Assembly (NCBI RefSeq): GCF_024639685.1 | Contig: NZ_JAHEHX010000005.1 | Coordinates: forward strand, 1-64,000 | Source of the DNA: Polaribacter sp. | GTDB lineage: Bacteria; Bacteroidota; Bacteroidia; Flavobacteriales; Flavobacteriaceae | Length of the DNA: 64,000 nt | Direction of reading: 5' to 3' | In this document: positions 1-8,307 of the stretch, piece after piece | Layout of the letters: the number at the start of each line of letters is the position of its first letter | Numbering within the stretch: position 1 is the stretch's first letter | Position numbers and translations under genes: made by a program | The notes under the pieces: generated by a model | Seen by the model: the letters and a program-made list of their open reading frames with translations, nothing else | Told to the model about the DNA's origin: nothing | Database searches by the model: none

Positions 1-391
1 TAAAATGACTAAATGATCGAGAAACTTTCTCCATGATGGTATTAATTGTATACGTATTCTCAGGATCGATGAGTTTGACATTTTTACCTTTCATTTGATC
101 ATATCCCATTTCTTTTAAAAGCATCATCAGATCTTCATTAATAGGGGAGTACTTCTTTGGAGTATTCTTATTCCCCAATCGTTCAACTTTTAGGTTTCTA
201 TATTGAAAAAATAGCACTCCGTTATTGCCTTGGATAATATCACTCCATTTAAGACTTAGTACTTCCTCTCTACGACCACCATCAAATCTAATTGTTGAAT
301 GGCTTTTATTTATATTAGAATATGTTGTTTTGATTTTTGGCTTACATCCCAAAAAAAGAACCAAGAAAAATAACAAAAAAATTGATTTCAT
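1..391 (-). CDS. Partial: lipoprotein signal fused to a tyrosine-recombinase (integrase) catalytic-domain fragment
   Basis: A reverse-strand frame opens with ATG at 391-389 and stays open to base 1, giving at least 130 residues with the C terminus outside the window. Residues 1-16 look like a lipoprotein signal (hydrophobic stretch, then LFLGC with Cys16). From about residue 35 the sequence reads like the catalytic domain of a Bacteroidota phage-type integrase: GGRREEVLSLKWSDI around the first catalytic Arg, then a KNTPKKYSPIN strand region, then TIMEKVSRSFSHF, a segment that in this family comes just before the second Arg box. The usual N-terminal SAM-like and core-binding domains are missing. 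A secretion signal on a DNA recombinase makes no functional sense, so this is probably a recombination scar or pseudogene. Integrase homology is judged by motif only. The alternative is an unknown lipoprotein with a chance resemblance. Confidence 0.6.
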   Translation of the reverse strand, partial: MKSIFLLFFLVLFLGCKPKIKTTYSNINKSHSTIRFDGGRREEVLSLKWSDIIQGNNGVLFFQYRNLKVERLGNKNTPKKYSPINEDLMMLLKEMGYDQMKGKNVKLIDPENTYTINTIMEKVSRSFSHF

Positions 392-798
392 ACTCTTAAA
401 TAATATATAAACTTAAGGTATTTAATTAGAAATAAATTAAAAATCTATAGTTTAGATAAAATGTATTTTTTTTTGATTTGAATTTTATATATAATTAATC
501 AGCTAGATATAATTTGATTATTTTAAATAGAATAAACTTCAGTTTTTATTTAAGTTTTTTCGTGTAACAAAAATAATTAATATTCATAGTATTTTTAACT
601 TAGAACTGAAATGTACATTCAAATTACATAATAATAGTGCTATTGTGTAAAATAGTAATAGTAACTCAATATAGTTTAGCTTATGTTTACCTTATGATGT
701 AAGTTTTTTTTTAAGACAAGTACTTTTTTTTGCATTACTTTTCTTTTTATAATTTAACTTCGAAAAAAAATAGATTTTTATATAACTCATTTGGAGAA
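392..798. other. Intergenic region, very AT-rich, no gene seen
   Basis: About 400 bases between the reverse-strand integrase fragment and the forward sulfatase remnant. It is dominated by A and T runs, with no open frame of note, no convincing hairpin terminator and no clear TAnnTTTG promoter motif. It probably holds the divergent, possibly defunct, 5' regions of the two broken genes. Confidence 0.6.
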
Positions 799-1484
799 AT
801 GAATAAATTATTGCTGTTACTATTATTGGTGTATTCTTGTAAAAAACAAGAACTACAAACCATTATCGAGCAACCAAACATTTTATGGATTGTTAGTGAA
901 GATAATAGCCCTTTGTTAGGTTGTTATGGTGATGAATTTGCAACGACTCCAAATCTTGATAAGTTTGCAAAAGAAGGAGTTTTATATTTAAATGCTTTTG
1001 CCAATGCACCAGTATGTGCTGCTGCAAGATCTGCCATTATTACTGGTGTTTATCCACCATCTATGGGTACTCAAAATATGCGTAGCAAATATCGAATACC
1101 CGAGGATATAAAGTTTTTCCCACAGTATTTAAAAGAAGCAGGATATTATACAACTAATAACTCTAAGGAAGATTACAATACGATAAAACCAAATTTGGCT
1201 TGGAGTAAATCTTCAAAAAAAGCGCACTATAAGAATAGAAAACCGGATCAACCCCTTTGTAATTTAGGGAAGTCTAAATTAGCTGCTCCAGTATTGATTG
1301 AATCATTAAAAGATGATAATTTAATGGTACGAGTTCATGCGTTAAATAGTTTAGAAGTTATTGGCGGTAATGTTGCAAAATCTGCAATCCGAATGCGAAA
1401 GAAATACTAGCTAAGAATCCAAAAAGTAGAGCTTATGACATAAGAGCTTCTAAAAGATTGATTAAGCTAAATAGAAATAATTAA
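799..1484 (+). pseudogene. Remnant of a sulfatase (heparan N-sulfatase-like, S1_8 type) with internal deletion and frameshift
   Basis: From ATG 799 the frame starts with a lipoprotein signal (LLLLLLLVYSC) and a normal sulfatase N terminus: NILWIVSEDNSPLLGCYGDE with metal-site acidic residues, then PVCAAARSAIITG with Cys73 as the formylglycine position. After about residue 115 it jumps to a C-terminal tail-like segment (LAAPVLIESLKDDNLMVRVH, HEAT-like), so most of the catalytic core, several hundred residues, is missing. The frame stops at 1410, but the tail continues in another frame (NPNAKEILAKNPKSRAYDIR) to a stop at 1484, showing a frameshift near 1385. An in-frame TTG upstream at 730 would add 23 residues that do not look like a signal. 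This gene cannot encode a working sulfatase. It sits next to the integrase scar, which fits an eroding locus edge. Confidence 0.85.
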
Positions 1485-1513
1485 AAAAATATTTTATCTA
1501 ATATCCTTATAAA

Positions 1514-3910
1514 ATGAAAAAATTACTAGCATTATTTAGTTTATTGTTTTTTAGTCTTACAGTTAGTTGTCAGACAAAAAAGATATACTATAAAAAATGG
1601 ATTGATTTTAATAAAAATGGTAAAATGGACATTTATGAAGATCAATCTCAATCTGTTGATAAACGTGTCGATAATTTGATTTCATTAATGAACTTGGATG
1701 AAAAAACCATGCAATTGGTAACACTTTACGGTTATGGACGTGTAGCTAAAAGTGAACTTCCAAGAGAGAAATGGAAAACTGAATTATGGAAAGACGGAAT
1801 AGCCAATATTGATGAAGCTTCTAACGGAATTCCGTTAAAAAGAACCAAAGCAAAGTACACTTTTCCATATAGCAAACATGTTTGGGCACTAAATAAAATT
1901 CAAACTTTTTTTGTAGAAGAAACTCGATTAGGTATTCCCGTAGAATTTACAAATGAAGGAATTCGTGGATTAAATCATACTAAAGCTACTTCTTTTCCTG
2001 CACAAATTGGTATGGGCTCTACTTGGAATCCAGAATTATTATATAAAGTAGGGCAAGTTATCGGTAAAGAAGCTTATGCTTTAGGATATAACAATATTTA
2101 TTCTCCTGTGTTAGATGTTGCAAGAGACCAACGTTGGGGAAGAATTGTTGAAAGTTTTGGAGAAGATCCTTTTTTAGTTTCAGAATTTGGAGTGCAAATA
2201 AGTAAAGGTATTCAAGAACAAGGTGTTGCAAATACATTAAAACACTTTGCAGTATACTCTGTTCCAAAAGGAGGTAGAGACGGTTTTGTTAGAGTTGATC
2301 CACACGTCACTTGGCGCGATATGCATTCCATGTATTTATATCCATTCAAACGTGTTATCCAAGAAACAAATGTATTGGGCGTTATGAGCTCTTATAATGA
2401 TTATGACGGAGAGCCAGTATCTGGAAGCTACCATTTTTTAACAGAACTGTTAAGAGATGAGTATGGTTTTAAAGGATATGTTGTTTCAGATAGTGATGCT
2501 GTTGGTTATCTTTATAATAGACACCGAGTTGCTTCTTCTTATAAAGAAGCCGTTTATATGACGATTAAAGCGGGCTTAAATGTGCGTACTAATTTTAACC
2601 CTCCAAAAAGGTTTGTAAAGCCATTAAGAGAATTGATAAAAGAAGGTAGATTATCAGAAGAACTTATAGACAAAAGAGTAAAAGATGTGCTCTATGTAAA
2701 GTTTATGGAAGGTCTTTTCGATAAGCCATATAAGGATGAGGTCTTAGCAGACAAAGCAGTAAAAACTGAAGAAAGTAAAGCGCTTTCATTACAAGCTTCA
2801 AGAGAGTCAATTATATTGTTAAAAAATGATAATAATACATTACCATTAGATATAAGCAAACTTAAAAACGTGTTGGTTTGTGGACCTACTGCTAAAGAAA
2901 CCGAAAGTTCTGAAAGTAGATATGGGGCAACCAGTTTGGATGTTGTTTCAGGTTATCGAGGTATTTTAGAGCATCTTAAAGGTAAAGTAGAAGTTACTTT
3001 TGCAGAAGGCATTCATATAAAAGATAAAAACTGGCCAGATTCTGAAGTTTTTCCTGTTGATCCAACAGAAGAAGAAAATGCAATGATTGCAGATGCAGTA
3101 GCAAAATCAGAAAAAACAGATGCTATTATTTTATTTGTAGGCGAAAATGAAAAGATGGTTGGGGAAAGTAGAAGTAGAACAAGTTTAAATCTGCCAGGTC
3201 ATCAACGTAAATTAATAAAAGCATTATCTAAAACAGGAAAACCCCTGATTGTAGTAGTGATTAGTGGTCACCCATTAACATTAAATTACAGCGATAGACT
3301 AGCTTACTCTGTGTTACAAGCATGGTTTCCTGGAGAATATGGTGGACAAGCAATTGCCGAAGTTCTTTTTGGAGATTACAACCCAGGAGGACATTTACCT
3401 GTAACTATGATTCAAACCGTAGGTCAAATTCCGTTCAACTTTCCTGCAAAACCAAATTCACAAGCGGGTCAAAATAGAAAAGGTCCAAATGGTACTGGTA
3501 GAAGTAGAGTTGTAAAGGAATTGTACCCTTTTGGGCACGGATTATCGTACACAACTTTTGAATACAGTAACTTAAAATTAGAAAATAACTTAACAACTAC
3601 AACTGGAGAGTTAAGTATGAGTTTTGAAGTAAAAAATACAGGTGAAATTGCTGGTGATGTGGTACCACAATTGTATATAAATGATGTAGCTACATCTTTG
3701 AGTACTTATAGATGGCAATTGAGAGGTTTTAAAAGAGTTCATTTAAAACCTGGAGAATCAAAAAAAATATCTTTCACAATAAACCCTAAAGATTTAGAAT
3801 TTATCAATATAGAGAAGAAATTTGTCGTTGAAAAAGGGTTGTTTAAGATCGCAATTGGAAACTCATCTAAAGATTTTCAATTAAACAAAACATTTGAAAT
3901 TACAGAATAA
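1514..3910 (+). CDS. GH3 family beta-glycosidase, lipoprotein
   Basis: 798 residues, a normal length for multidomain GH3 enzymes. It has a lipoprotein signal (LTVSC). The GH3 N-terminal barrel spans about residues 50-390, with TLKHFAVYS in the substrate pocket and GYVVSDSDAVG carrying the likely nucleophile Asp326. The alpha/beta sandwich domain (about 430-650) includes VGENEKMVGESRSRTSLNLP, and a fibronectin-III-like C-terminal domain covers about 690-795 (PQLYIND, LRGFKRVHLKPGE). It lacks the KHFPGHG-type signature of GH3 N-acetylglucosaminidases, so a beta-glucosidase, xylosidase or glucuronide-type exo activity is more likely, but specificity cannot be read from the sequence. The GH20 gene starts 21 bases downstream. 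It is the first intact gene of the left arm and probably trims released oligosaccharides in the periplasm or at the outer membrane. Confidence 0.9.
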   Translation: MKKLLALFSLLFFSLTVSCQTKKIYYKKWIDFNKNGKMDIYEDQSQSVDKRVDNLISLMNLDEKTMQLVTLYGYGRVAKSELPREKWKTELWKDGIANIDEASNGIPLKRTKAKYTFPYSKHVWALNKIQTFFVEETRLGIPVEFTNEGIRGLNHTKATSFPAQIGMGSTWNPELLYKVGQVIGKEAYALGYNNIYSPVLDVARDQRWGRIVESFGEDPFLVSEFGVQISKGIQEQGVANTLKHFAVYSVPKGGRDGFVRVDPHVTWRDMHSMYLYPFKRVIQETNVLGVMSSYNDYDGEPVSGSYHFLTELLRDEYGFKGYVVSDSDAVGYLYNRHRVASSYKEAVYMTIKAGLNVRTNFNPPKRFVKPLRELIKEGRLSEELIDKRVKDVLYVKFMEGLFDKPYKDEVLADKAVKTEESKALSLQASRESIILLKNDNNTLPLDISKLKNVLVCGPTAKETESSESRYGATSLDVVSGYRGILEHLKGKVEVTFAEGIHIKDKNWPDSEVFPVDPTEEENAMIADAVAKSEKTDAIILFVGENEKMVGESRSRTSLNLPGHQRKLIKALSKTGKPLIVVVISGHPLTLNYSDRLAYSVLQAWFPGEYGGQAIAEVLFGDYNPGGHLPVTMIQTVGQIPFNFPAKPNSQAGQNRKGPNGTGRSRVVKELYPFGHGLSYTTFEYSNLKLENNLTTTTGELSMSFEVKNTGEIAGDVVPQLYINDVATSLSTYRWQLRGFKRVHLKPGESKKISFTINPKDLEFINIEKKFVVEKGLFKIAIGNSSKDFQLNKTFEITE

Positions 3911-3931
3911 CTAAAAAATAAATCAGCACTT

Positions 3932-5554
3932 TTGAAATCAAAGCTTTTAATACTTTCAGTAGTATTTTTTGTTTCTTGTTCAGTTTTTAACAAGCAAATT
4001 AAAAATAATGAAGAAGACTATCAAGTGATTCCTAAGCCTTTAAAATTAACTAAAGAAGATGGAAAATTTGTAATAGGCGCAAACACCAAAATTATTGCAG
4101 TTGAAGAGTTAGCTAATGAGGCAAACTTTTTAAAGCAATTACTTTTGCCTATAAAATTAGAAGTTTCTAAAAACAGTTTTGAAAAAGATGCTATAGAATT
4201 AAAATTAGATACTGCTATTGAAAACGATGAAGCCTATTTTTTAGAGATCAATCCTAAAAAAATAACGATTAGAGCAAAAACTTCAAGAGGGGTGTTTTAT
4301 GGCATCCAAACTTTAAGACAATTATTGCCTCCAGAAATAGAAACACAAGTAACAGTTTCTAATCTATCAGTACCCGCAGTTGCTATATATGATGAGCCTC
4401 GATTCAAATATAGAGGCATGCATTTAGATGTTGGTCGCCACTTTTCCCCCGTAGCGTTCATAAAAAAGTATATAGACCTTATAGCTTTTCATAAAATGAA
4501 TACCTTTCATTGGCACTTAACAGAAGACCAAGGTTGGAGAATTGAAATAAAAAAATATCCAAAACTCACAGAAGTAGGAGCATTTAGAAAAGAAACTTTA
4601 GTTGGGCACGCTAGAAATAAAGGAAAAAGAAAATTTGATGGTAAGCCCTATGGTGGATTTTATACACAAGAAGAGGTTAAAGAAATTGTTGCCTACGCTT
4701 CTAGCAAACATATTACGGTCATTCCAGAAATTGAATTGCCTGGACATTCCTTAGCGGCCATTGCCTCTTATCCACATTTGGGGAATACTGGTAAGCAATA
4801 TGAAGTTGGTACAAGATGGGGCGTATTTAAAGAAATATATGCACCAAAAGAAGAAACGTTTCAGTTTTTAGAAGATGTACTAACCGAAGTAATAGCATTA
4901 TTTCCAAGTAAACTCATACATATAGGAGGCGATGAAGCACCAAAAAAGCAATGGAAAGAAAGCCAATATGCTCAAGAAATAATTAAAAGAGAAGGTTTAA
5001 AAGACGAGCATGAGTTACAAAGCTATTTTATAAAGAGGATAGAAAAGTTTTTAAACTCAAAAGGTAGAAATATCATTGGTTGGGATGAAATTTTAGAAGG
5101 TGGTTTGGCACCAAACGTAGCTGTAATGTCTTGGAGGGGCACCAAAGGAGGTATAGCTGCGGCAAAACAAAAGCATAATGTGGTAATGACGCCTAACCAT
5201 TCTTGTTATTTTGATCATTATCAGGTAACTAAAGAAGAAAGAGCAAACGAACCCATAGCTATTGGTGGAAAAACAACTGTAAAAGATGTTTACGATTACG
5301 AGCCAATGCCTAAAAACTTAGAGCCCGAATTTCAAAAATACATTTTAGGAGCTCAAGCAAACGTTTGGACAGAATATATAACAACATCAGATAAAGTAGA
5401 ATACATGATTTTACCAAGAATGACCGCTTTGTCAGAAGTAGTTTGGTCGGCAAAAGAACAAAAAAGTTATCCCGATTTTAACAAACGTTTAAAAACATTA
5501 TCCAAACGTTTTGATGCTATGAAATTAAATTATGCAAAACATAGTTTAAAATAA
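3932..5554 (+). CDS. GH20 beta-N-acetylhexosaminidase, lipoprotein
   Basis: 540 residues. The start is a TTG codon at 3932; it is chosen because it is the only nearby start giving a complete lipoprotein signal (VVFFVSC). The N-terminal GH20b domain (about 30-155) is followed by the catalytic barrel from YRGMHLDVGRHF through FHWHLTEDQGWRIEIKKYP. The catalytic Asp334-Glu335 pair lies in HIGGDEAPKKQW, and the Trp-rich end of the pocket is ANVWTEY. GH20 enzymes use substrate-assisted catalysis by the 2-acetamido group, so the substrate should be terminal beta-GlcNAc or beta-GalNAc. In this locus the likely source is GalNAc/GlcNAc left after sulfate and uronic acid removal. It is one of five GH20 genes in the window and is followed 41 bases later by a sulfatase. 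Confidence 0.93.
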   Translation: MKSKLLILSVVFFVSCSVFNKQIKNNEEDYQVIPKPLKLTKEDGKFVIGANTKIIAVEELANEANFLKQLLLPIKLEVSKNSFEKDAIELKLDTAIENDEAYFLEINPKKITIRAKTSRGVFYGIQTLRQLLPPEIETQVTVSNLSVPAVAIYDEPRFKYRGMHLDVGRHFSPVAFIKKYIDLIAFHKMNTFHWHLTEDQGWRIEIKKYPKLTEVGAFRKETLVGHARNKGKRKFDGKPYGGFYTQEEVKEIVAYASSKHITVIPEIELPGHSLAAIASYPHLGNTGKQYEVGTRWGVFKEIYAPKEETFQFLEDVLTEVIALFPSKLIHIGGDEAPKKQWKESQYAQEIIKREGLKDEHELQSYFIKRIEKFLNSKGRNIIGWDEILEGGLAPNVAVMSWRGTKGGIAAAKQKHNVVMTPNHSCYFDHYQVTKEERANEPIAIGGKTTVKDVYDYEPMPKNLEPEFQKYILGAQANVWTEYITTSDKVEYMILPRMTALSEVVWSAKEQKSYPDFNKRLKTLSKRFDAMKLNYAKHSLK

Positions 5555-5595
5555 TTATAAATATTTGAAAATTAGAACAAAATAAATTTAATACG

Positions 5596-7203
5596 ATGAA
5601 AAATAGTTACTTAATTCTTGCAATTTCAATTGCAGTAATTTTCGGTTGTAAATCAAATCAAAAAGGAACCAAAGGGGCTAAAAAACAACCTAATATTATA
5701 TTCATTATGAGTGATGACCATGCCTACCAAGCAATAAGTGCTTATGGTCATGGATTAAATAACACACCAAATATAGATAGAATAGCAAACGAAGGGGCTT
5801 TGTTTAACAAAGGTTTCGTATCAAACTCTATATGTGCGCCAAGTAGAGCTGTAATGCTTACAGGTAAACACAGTCATGTAAATGGTAAGGTAGACAATAT
5901 TAAGCCCTATAACTGGGATCAAGATAATTTTGCAAAGTCCTTGCAAGGTGTAGGTTATCAAACAGCTCTAGTAGGTAAAATCCATTTGCATGGTTTGCCA
6001 CAAGGCTTTCATTATTCAAATGTATTACCTGGACAAGGTGATTATTATAATCCTAGATTTATTGAAAATGGTGTTAAGAAAACGATGAAAGGATATGTAA
6101 CTTCAGTTACAACAGATATTGCCTTAGATTGGTTAAACAATAAAAGAGAAAAAGACAAGCCTTTCTTATTACTTTACCACCAAAAAGCACCACATAGAAC
6201 TTGGATGCCAGAAGAAAAATATCTTACATTATTTGATGATAAAGAATTTACACCACCAGCAAATTTCTTTGATGATTATGAAGGAAGAGTTGCAGCTTCA
6301 AAACATGAAATGGGTATCTACAAAGACATGGATATTGTATATGACTTAAAAATGTTAGACAAAGAAGGTGATATTAAATCAAAATATAGAAAATACTTCC
6401 AAAGACGATATAACCGTATGGACGACAAGCAAAAAGCAGCTTGGGATGCCTATTACGATCCAATTATCAAAAAGTTTAAAGAAGATAAGTTAGAAGGAAA
6501 AGAGTTGGCATTATGGAAGTACCAACGCTATATGAAAGATTATTTAAGAACAATCCAATCTGTAGATGACGGTGTTGGTCAACTATTAGACTATTTAGAA
6601 GAAAATAATTTAGATGAAAACACCATCGTAGTTTATACTTCAGACCAAGGATTTTATTTAGGAGAACATGGTTGGTTTGACAAACGTTTTATGTATGAAG
6701 AGTCTTTCCGTACACCAATATTAGTCAAATACCCAAAAGAAATAAAGCCTGGAACTGTCGTTAATAAAATGATTCAAAACTTAGATTTTGCCCCAACATT
6801 TTTAGATTATGCTGGAGTCGAAATTCCGAAAGAAATTCAAGGAGAATCGTTTCGTAAATTGGTGAATGGCGAAGTTAGTGAGTGGCGAGATGCAATTTAT
6901 TATACGTATTATGAGTTTCCAGGAGAGCATCATGTAAAACGCCATTATGGAGTAAGAACAGATAAGTATAAATTGATTCATTTTTATCACGATATAGATA
7001 CTTGGGAATTATACGATTTAGAAAAAGACCCTTCAGAAATGAATAATGTTTATAATGATCCTGCTTATGCAGAAGTAAAAGAAAACATGCATCAACAACT
7101 AGTTGATATTAGAAAAAAGTACGGTGATTCAGATGAATTGGACAAAGTATTTATGGAGCGTTCTAAAAAAAAGAAAAAAAAAGCACTAATTAAAAACAAA
7201 TAG
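5596..7203 (+). CDS. Sulfatase, S1_11-like (hexosamine 6-O-sulfatase type), lipoprotein
   Basis: 535 residues with a lipoprotein signal (VIFGC). Sulfatase features are IIFIMSDDHAYQA (Asp-Asp metal ligands), NSICAPSRAVMLTG with Cys80 as the formylglycine residue, GKIHLHGLPQGF (active-site Lys), HRTWMP, and YTSDQGFYLGEHGWFDKRF (metal Asp and second Lys region), then a short C-terminal subdomain ending WELYDLEKDPSEMNN. Overall it resembles N-acetylglucosamine-6-sulfatase-type enzymes; the subfamily is judged by eye. It is a close paralog of the sulfatase at 40824, sharing the RWMDDYE/EGRVAASK-like insert and the EHHVKRHYGVRTDKYKLIHF-type C terminus. The tail is unusually basic (SKKKKKKALIKNK). 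Activation needs a formylglycine-generating enzyme, which is not encoded in this window. Confidence 0.9.
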   Translation: MKNSYLILAISIAVIFGCKSNQKGTKGAKKQPNIIFIMSDDHAYQAISAYGHGLNNTPNIDRIANEGALFNKGFVSNSICAPSRAVMLTGKHSHVNGKVDNIKPYNWDQDNFAKSLQGVGYQTALVGKIHLHGLPQGFHYSNVLPGQGDYYNPRFIENGVKKTMKGYVTSVTTDIALDWLNNKREKDKPFLLLYHQKAPHRTWMPEEKYLTLFDDKEFTPPANFFDDYEGRVAASKHEMGIYKDMDIVYDLKMLDKEGDIKSKYRKYFQRRYNRMDDKQKAAWDAYYDPIIKKFKEDKLEGKELALWKYQRYMKDYLRTIQSVDDGVGQLLDYLEENNLDENTIVVYTSDQGFYLGEHGWFDKRFMYEESFRTPILVKYPKEIKPGTVVNKMIQNLDFAPTFLDYAGVEIPKEIQGESFRKLVNGEVSEWRDAIYYTYYEFPGEHHVKRHYGVRTDKYKLIHFYHDIDTWELYDLEKDPSEMNNVYNDPAYAEVKENMHQQLVDIRKKYGDSDELDKVFMERSKKKKKKALIKNK

Positions 7204-7230
7204 CCATACCAACAGATAAAATTTAAGATA

Positions 7231-8307
7231 ATGAAAAAAATAATAATTTTAGCCCTTATTGTATTAATACAACAAGGATGTGCGAACAAACCAAAAATAG
7301 AGAACAAAGACTTAAAAATAAAGCTACAACCGGTAGCAAAACATTCCGTTTTAGGGCATGAAGACTATTATGTTTGGGGAGGCTCTATGGTACAGTCTGA
7401 AGATGATGTGTATAATTTATTTTACAGCAGATGGCCAAAAGAATCTAAATTTAGAGGTTGGTTAAAACAGTCTGAAGTTGCTCATGCTGTATCTAATTCG
7501 CCAACAGGGCCTTATACATTTAAAAGTGTTGCTTTAACTGGTGTAGGAGAAGGTAATTGGAATGAGGAAGCGGCTCACAACCCACATATCAAAAAATTTG
7601 GAGATAAATATTATTTATATTTTATTTCTCATACGACTAGTGATAAAGATCTAAGCGATTGGATGAACCATATTTATGGTCAACGCATAGGAGTAGCTGT
7701 TTCAGATAGTCCTAATGGCCCGTGGGAGGTTAGCGAAACACCATTAATAGATTACCAAGAAGGGAAACCTGCTTATGGTTATATGGTTAATCCAAGTGTT
7801 TGCGAACGTCCAGATGGTACCTACCTTATGATGTTTAAGGCTCGTAAAAAAGATTCGGAAAAATCAAATAGATTCGACCCAATACATTGTTTGGCTACAG
7901 CACCAACACCAACAGGACCTTTTACCATTGCCGAGCAAACACTATTAACAGAGCATACTGCAGAAGACCCATTTGTATGGATGCAAAACGATACATATTA
8001 CGCTATTGTAAAAGATATGCATGGCAAATACACAGGAGTAAAGTCTCTGGCACTTTTTGAATCTGCTAACGGAATAGATTGGGGACCTTCTAAAAACCTT
8101 CTAATTTCTAAAACAGAAATTACTTGGGAAGATAACACAGTTTTACCATTAAGAAGCTTAGAAAGACCACAAGTTTGGTTTGACAAAGATGGTAATCCTA
8201 GTGTGCTATTTTGTGCTGCAGGTAAAAAGGGTAATAGAAACAAAGAGAATACCTTTAATGTGCAGATCCCTATTAAAATAGAATGGACTGAAAAAATAGA
8301 TGAATAA
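7231..8307 (+). CDS. Five-bladed-propeller glycoside hydrolase-like lipoprotein (GH43/GH117-like), specificity unknown
   Basis: 358 residues with a lipoprotein signal ending QQGC. The body shows repeated propeller-blade signatures: DDVYNLFYSRW, HAVSNSPTGPYTFK, NPHIKKFGDKYYLYFISHTT, VAVSDSPNGPWEV, NPSVCERPDGTYLMMFKA, TAEDPFVWMQNDTYYAIVKD and RPQVWFDKDGNPSVLF. This pattern, with acidic residues preceding several blades (for example AEDPFVW), is typical of GH43, GH117 and related clan members and of putative glycosidases in marine PULs. I cannot assign a catalytic triad with certainty. The last 8 bases overlap the start of the next gene, so the two are translationally coupled. An exo-acting hydrolase on a modified sugar is the best guess, and a sugar-binding propeller is the alternative. 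Confidence 0.65.
   Translation: MKKIIILALIVLIQQGCANKPKIENKDLKIKLQPVAKHSVLGHEDYYVWGGSMVQSEDDVYNLFYSRWPKESKFRGWLKQSEVAHAVSNSPTGPYTFKSVALTGVGEGNWNEEAAHNPHIKKFGDKYYLYFISHTTSDKDLSDWMNHIYGQRIGVAVSDSPNGPWEVSETPLIDYQEGKPAYGYMVNPSVCERPDGTYLMMFKARKKDSEKSNRFDPIHCLATAPTPTGPFTIAEQTLLTEHTAEDPFVWMQNDTYYAIVKDMHGKYTGVKSLALFESANGIDWGPSKNLLISKTEITWEDNTVLPLRSLERPQVWFDKDGNPSVLFCAAGKKGNRNKENTFNVQIPIKIEWTEKIDE

Noticed and set aside
225..410. A 61-residue forward ORF at the left end
   Set aside because: It lies on the opposite strand of the open integrase-like frame, has no recognisable motif, and is best explained as antisense shadow.
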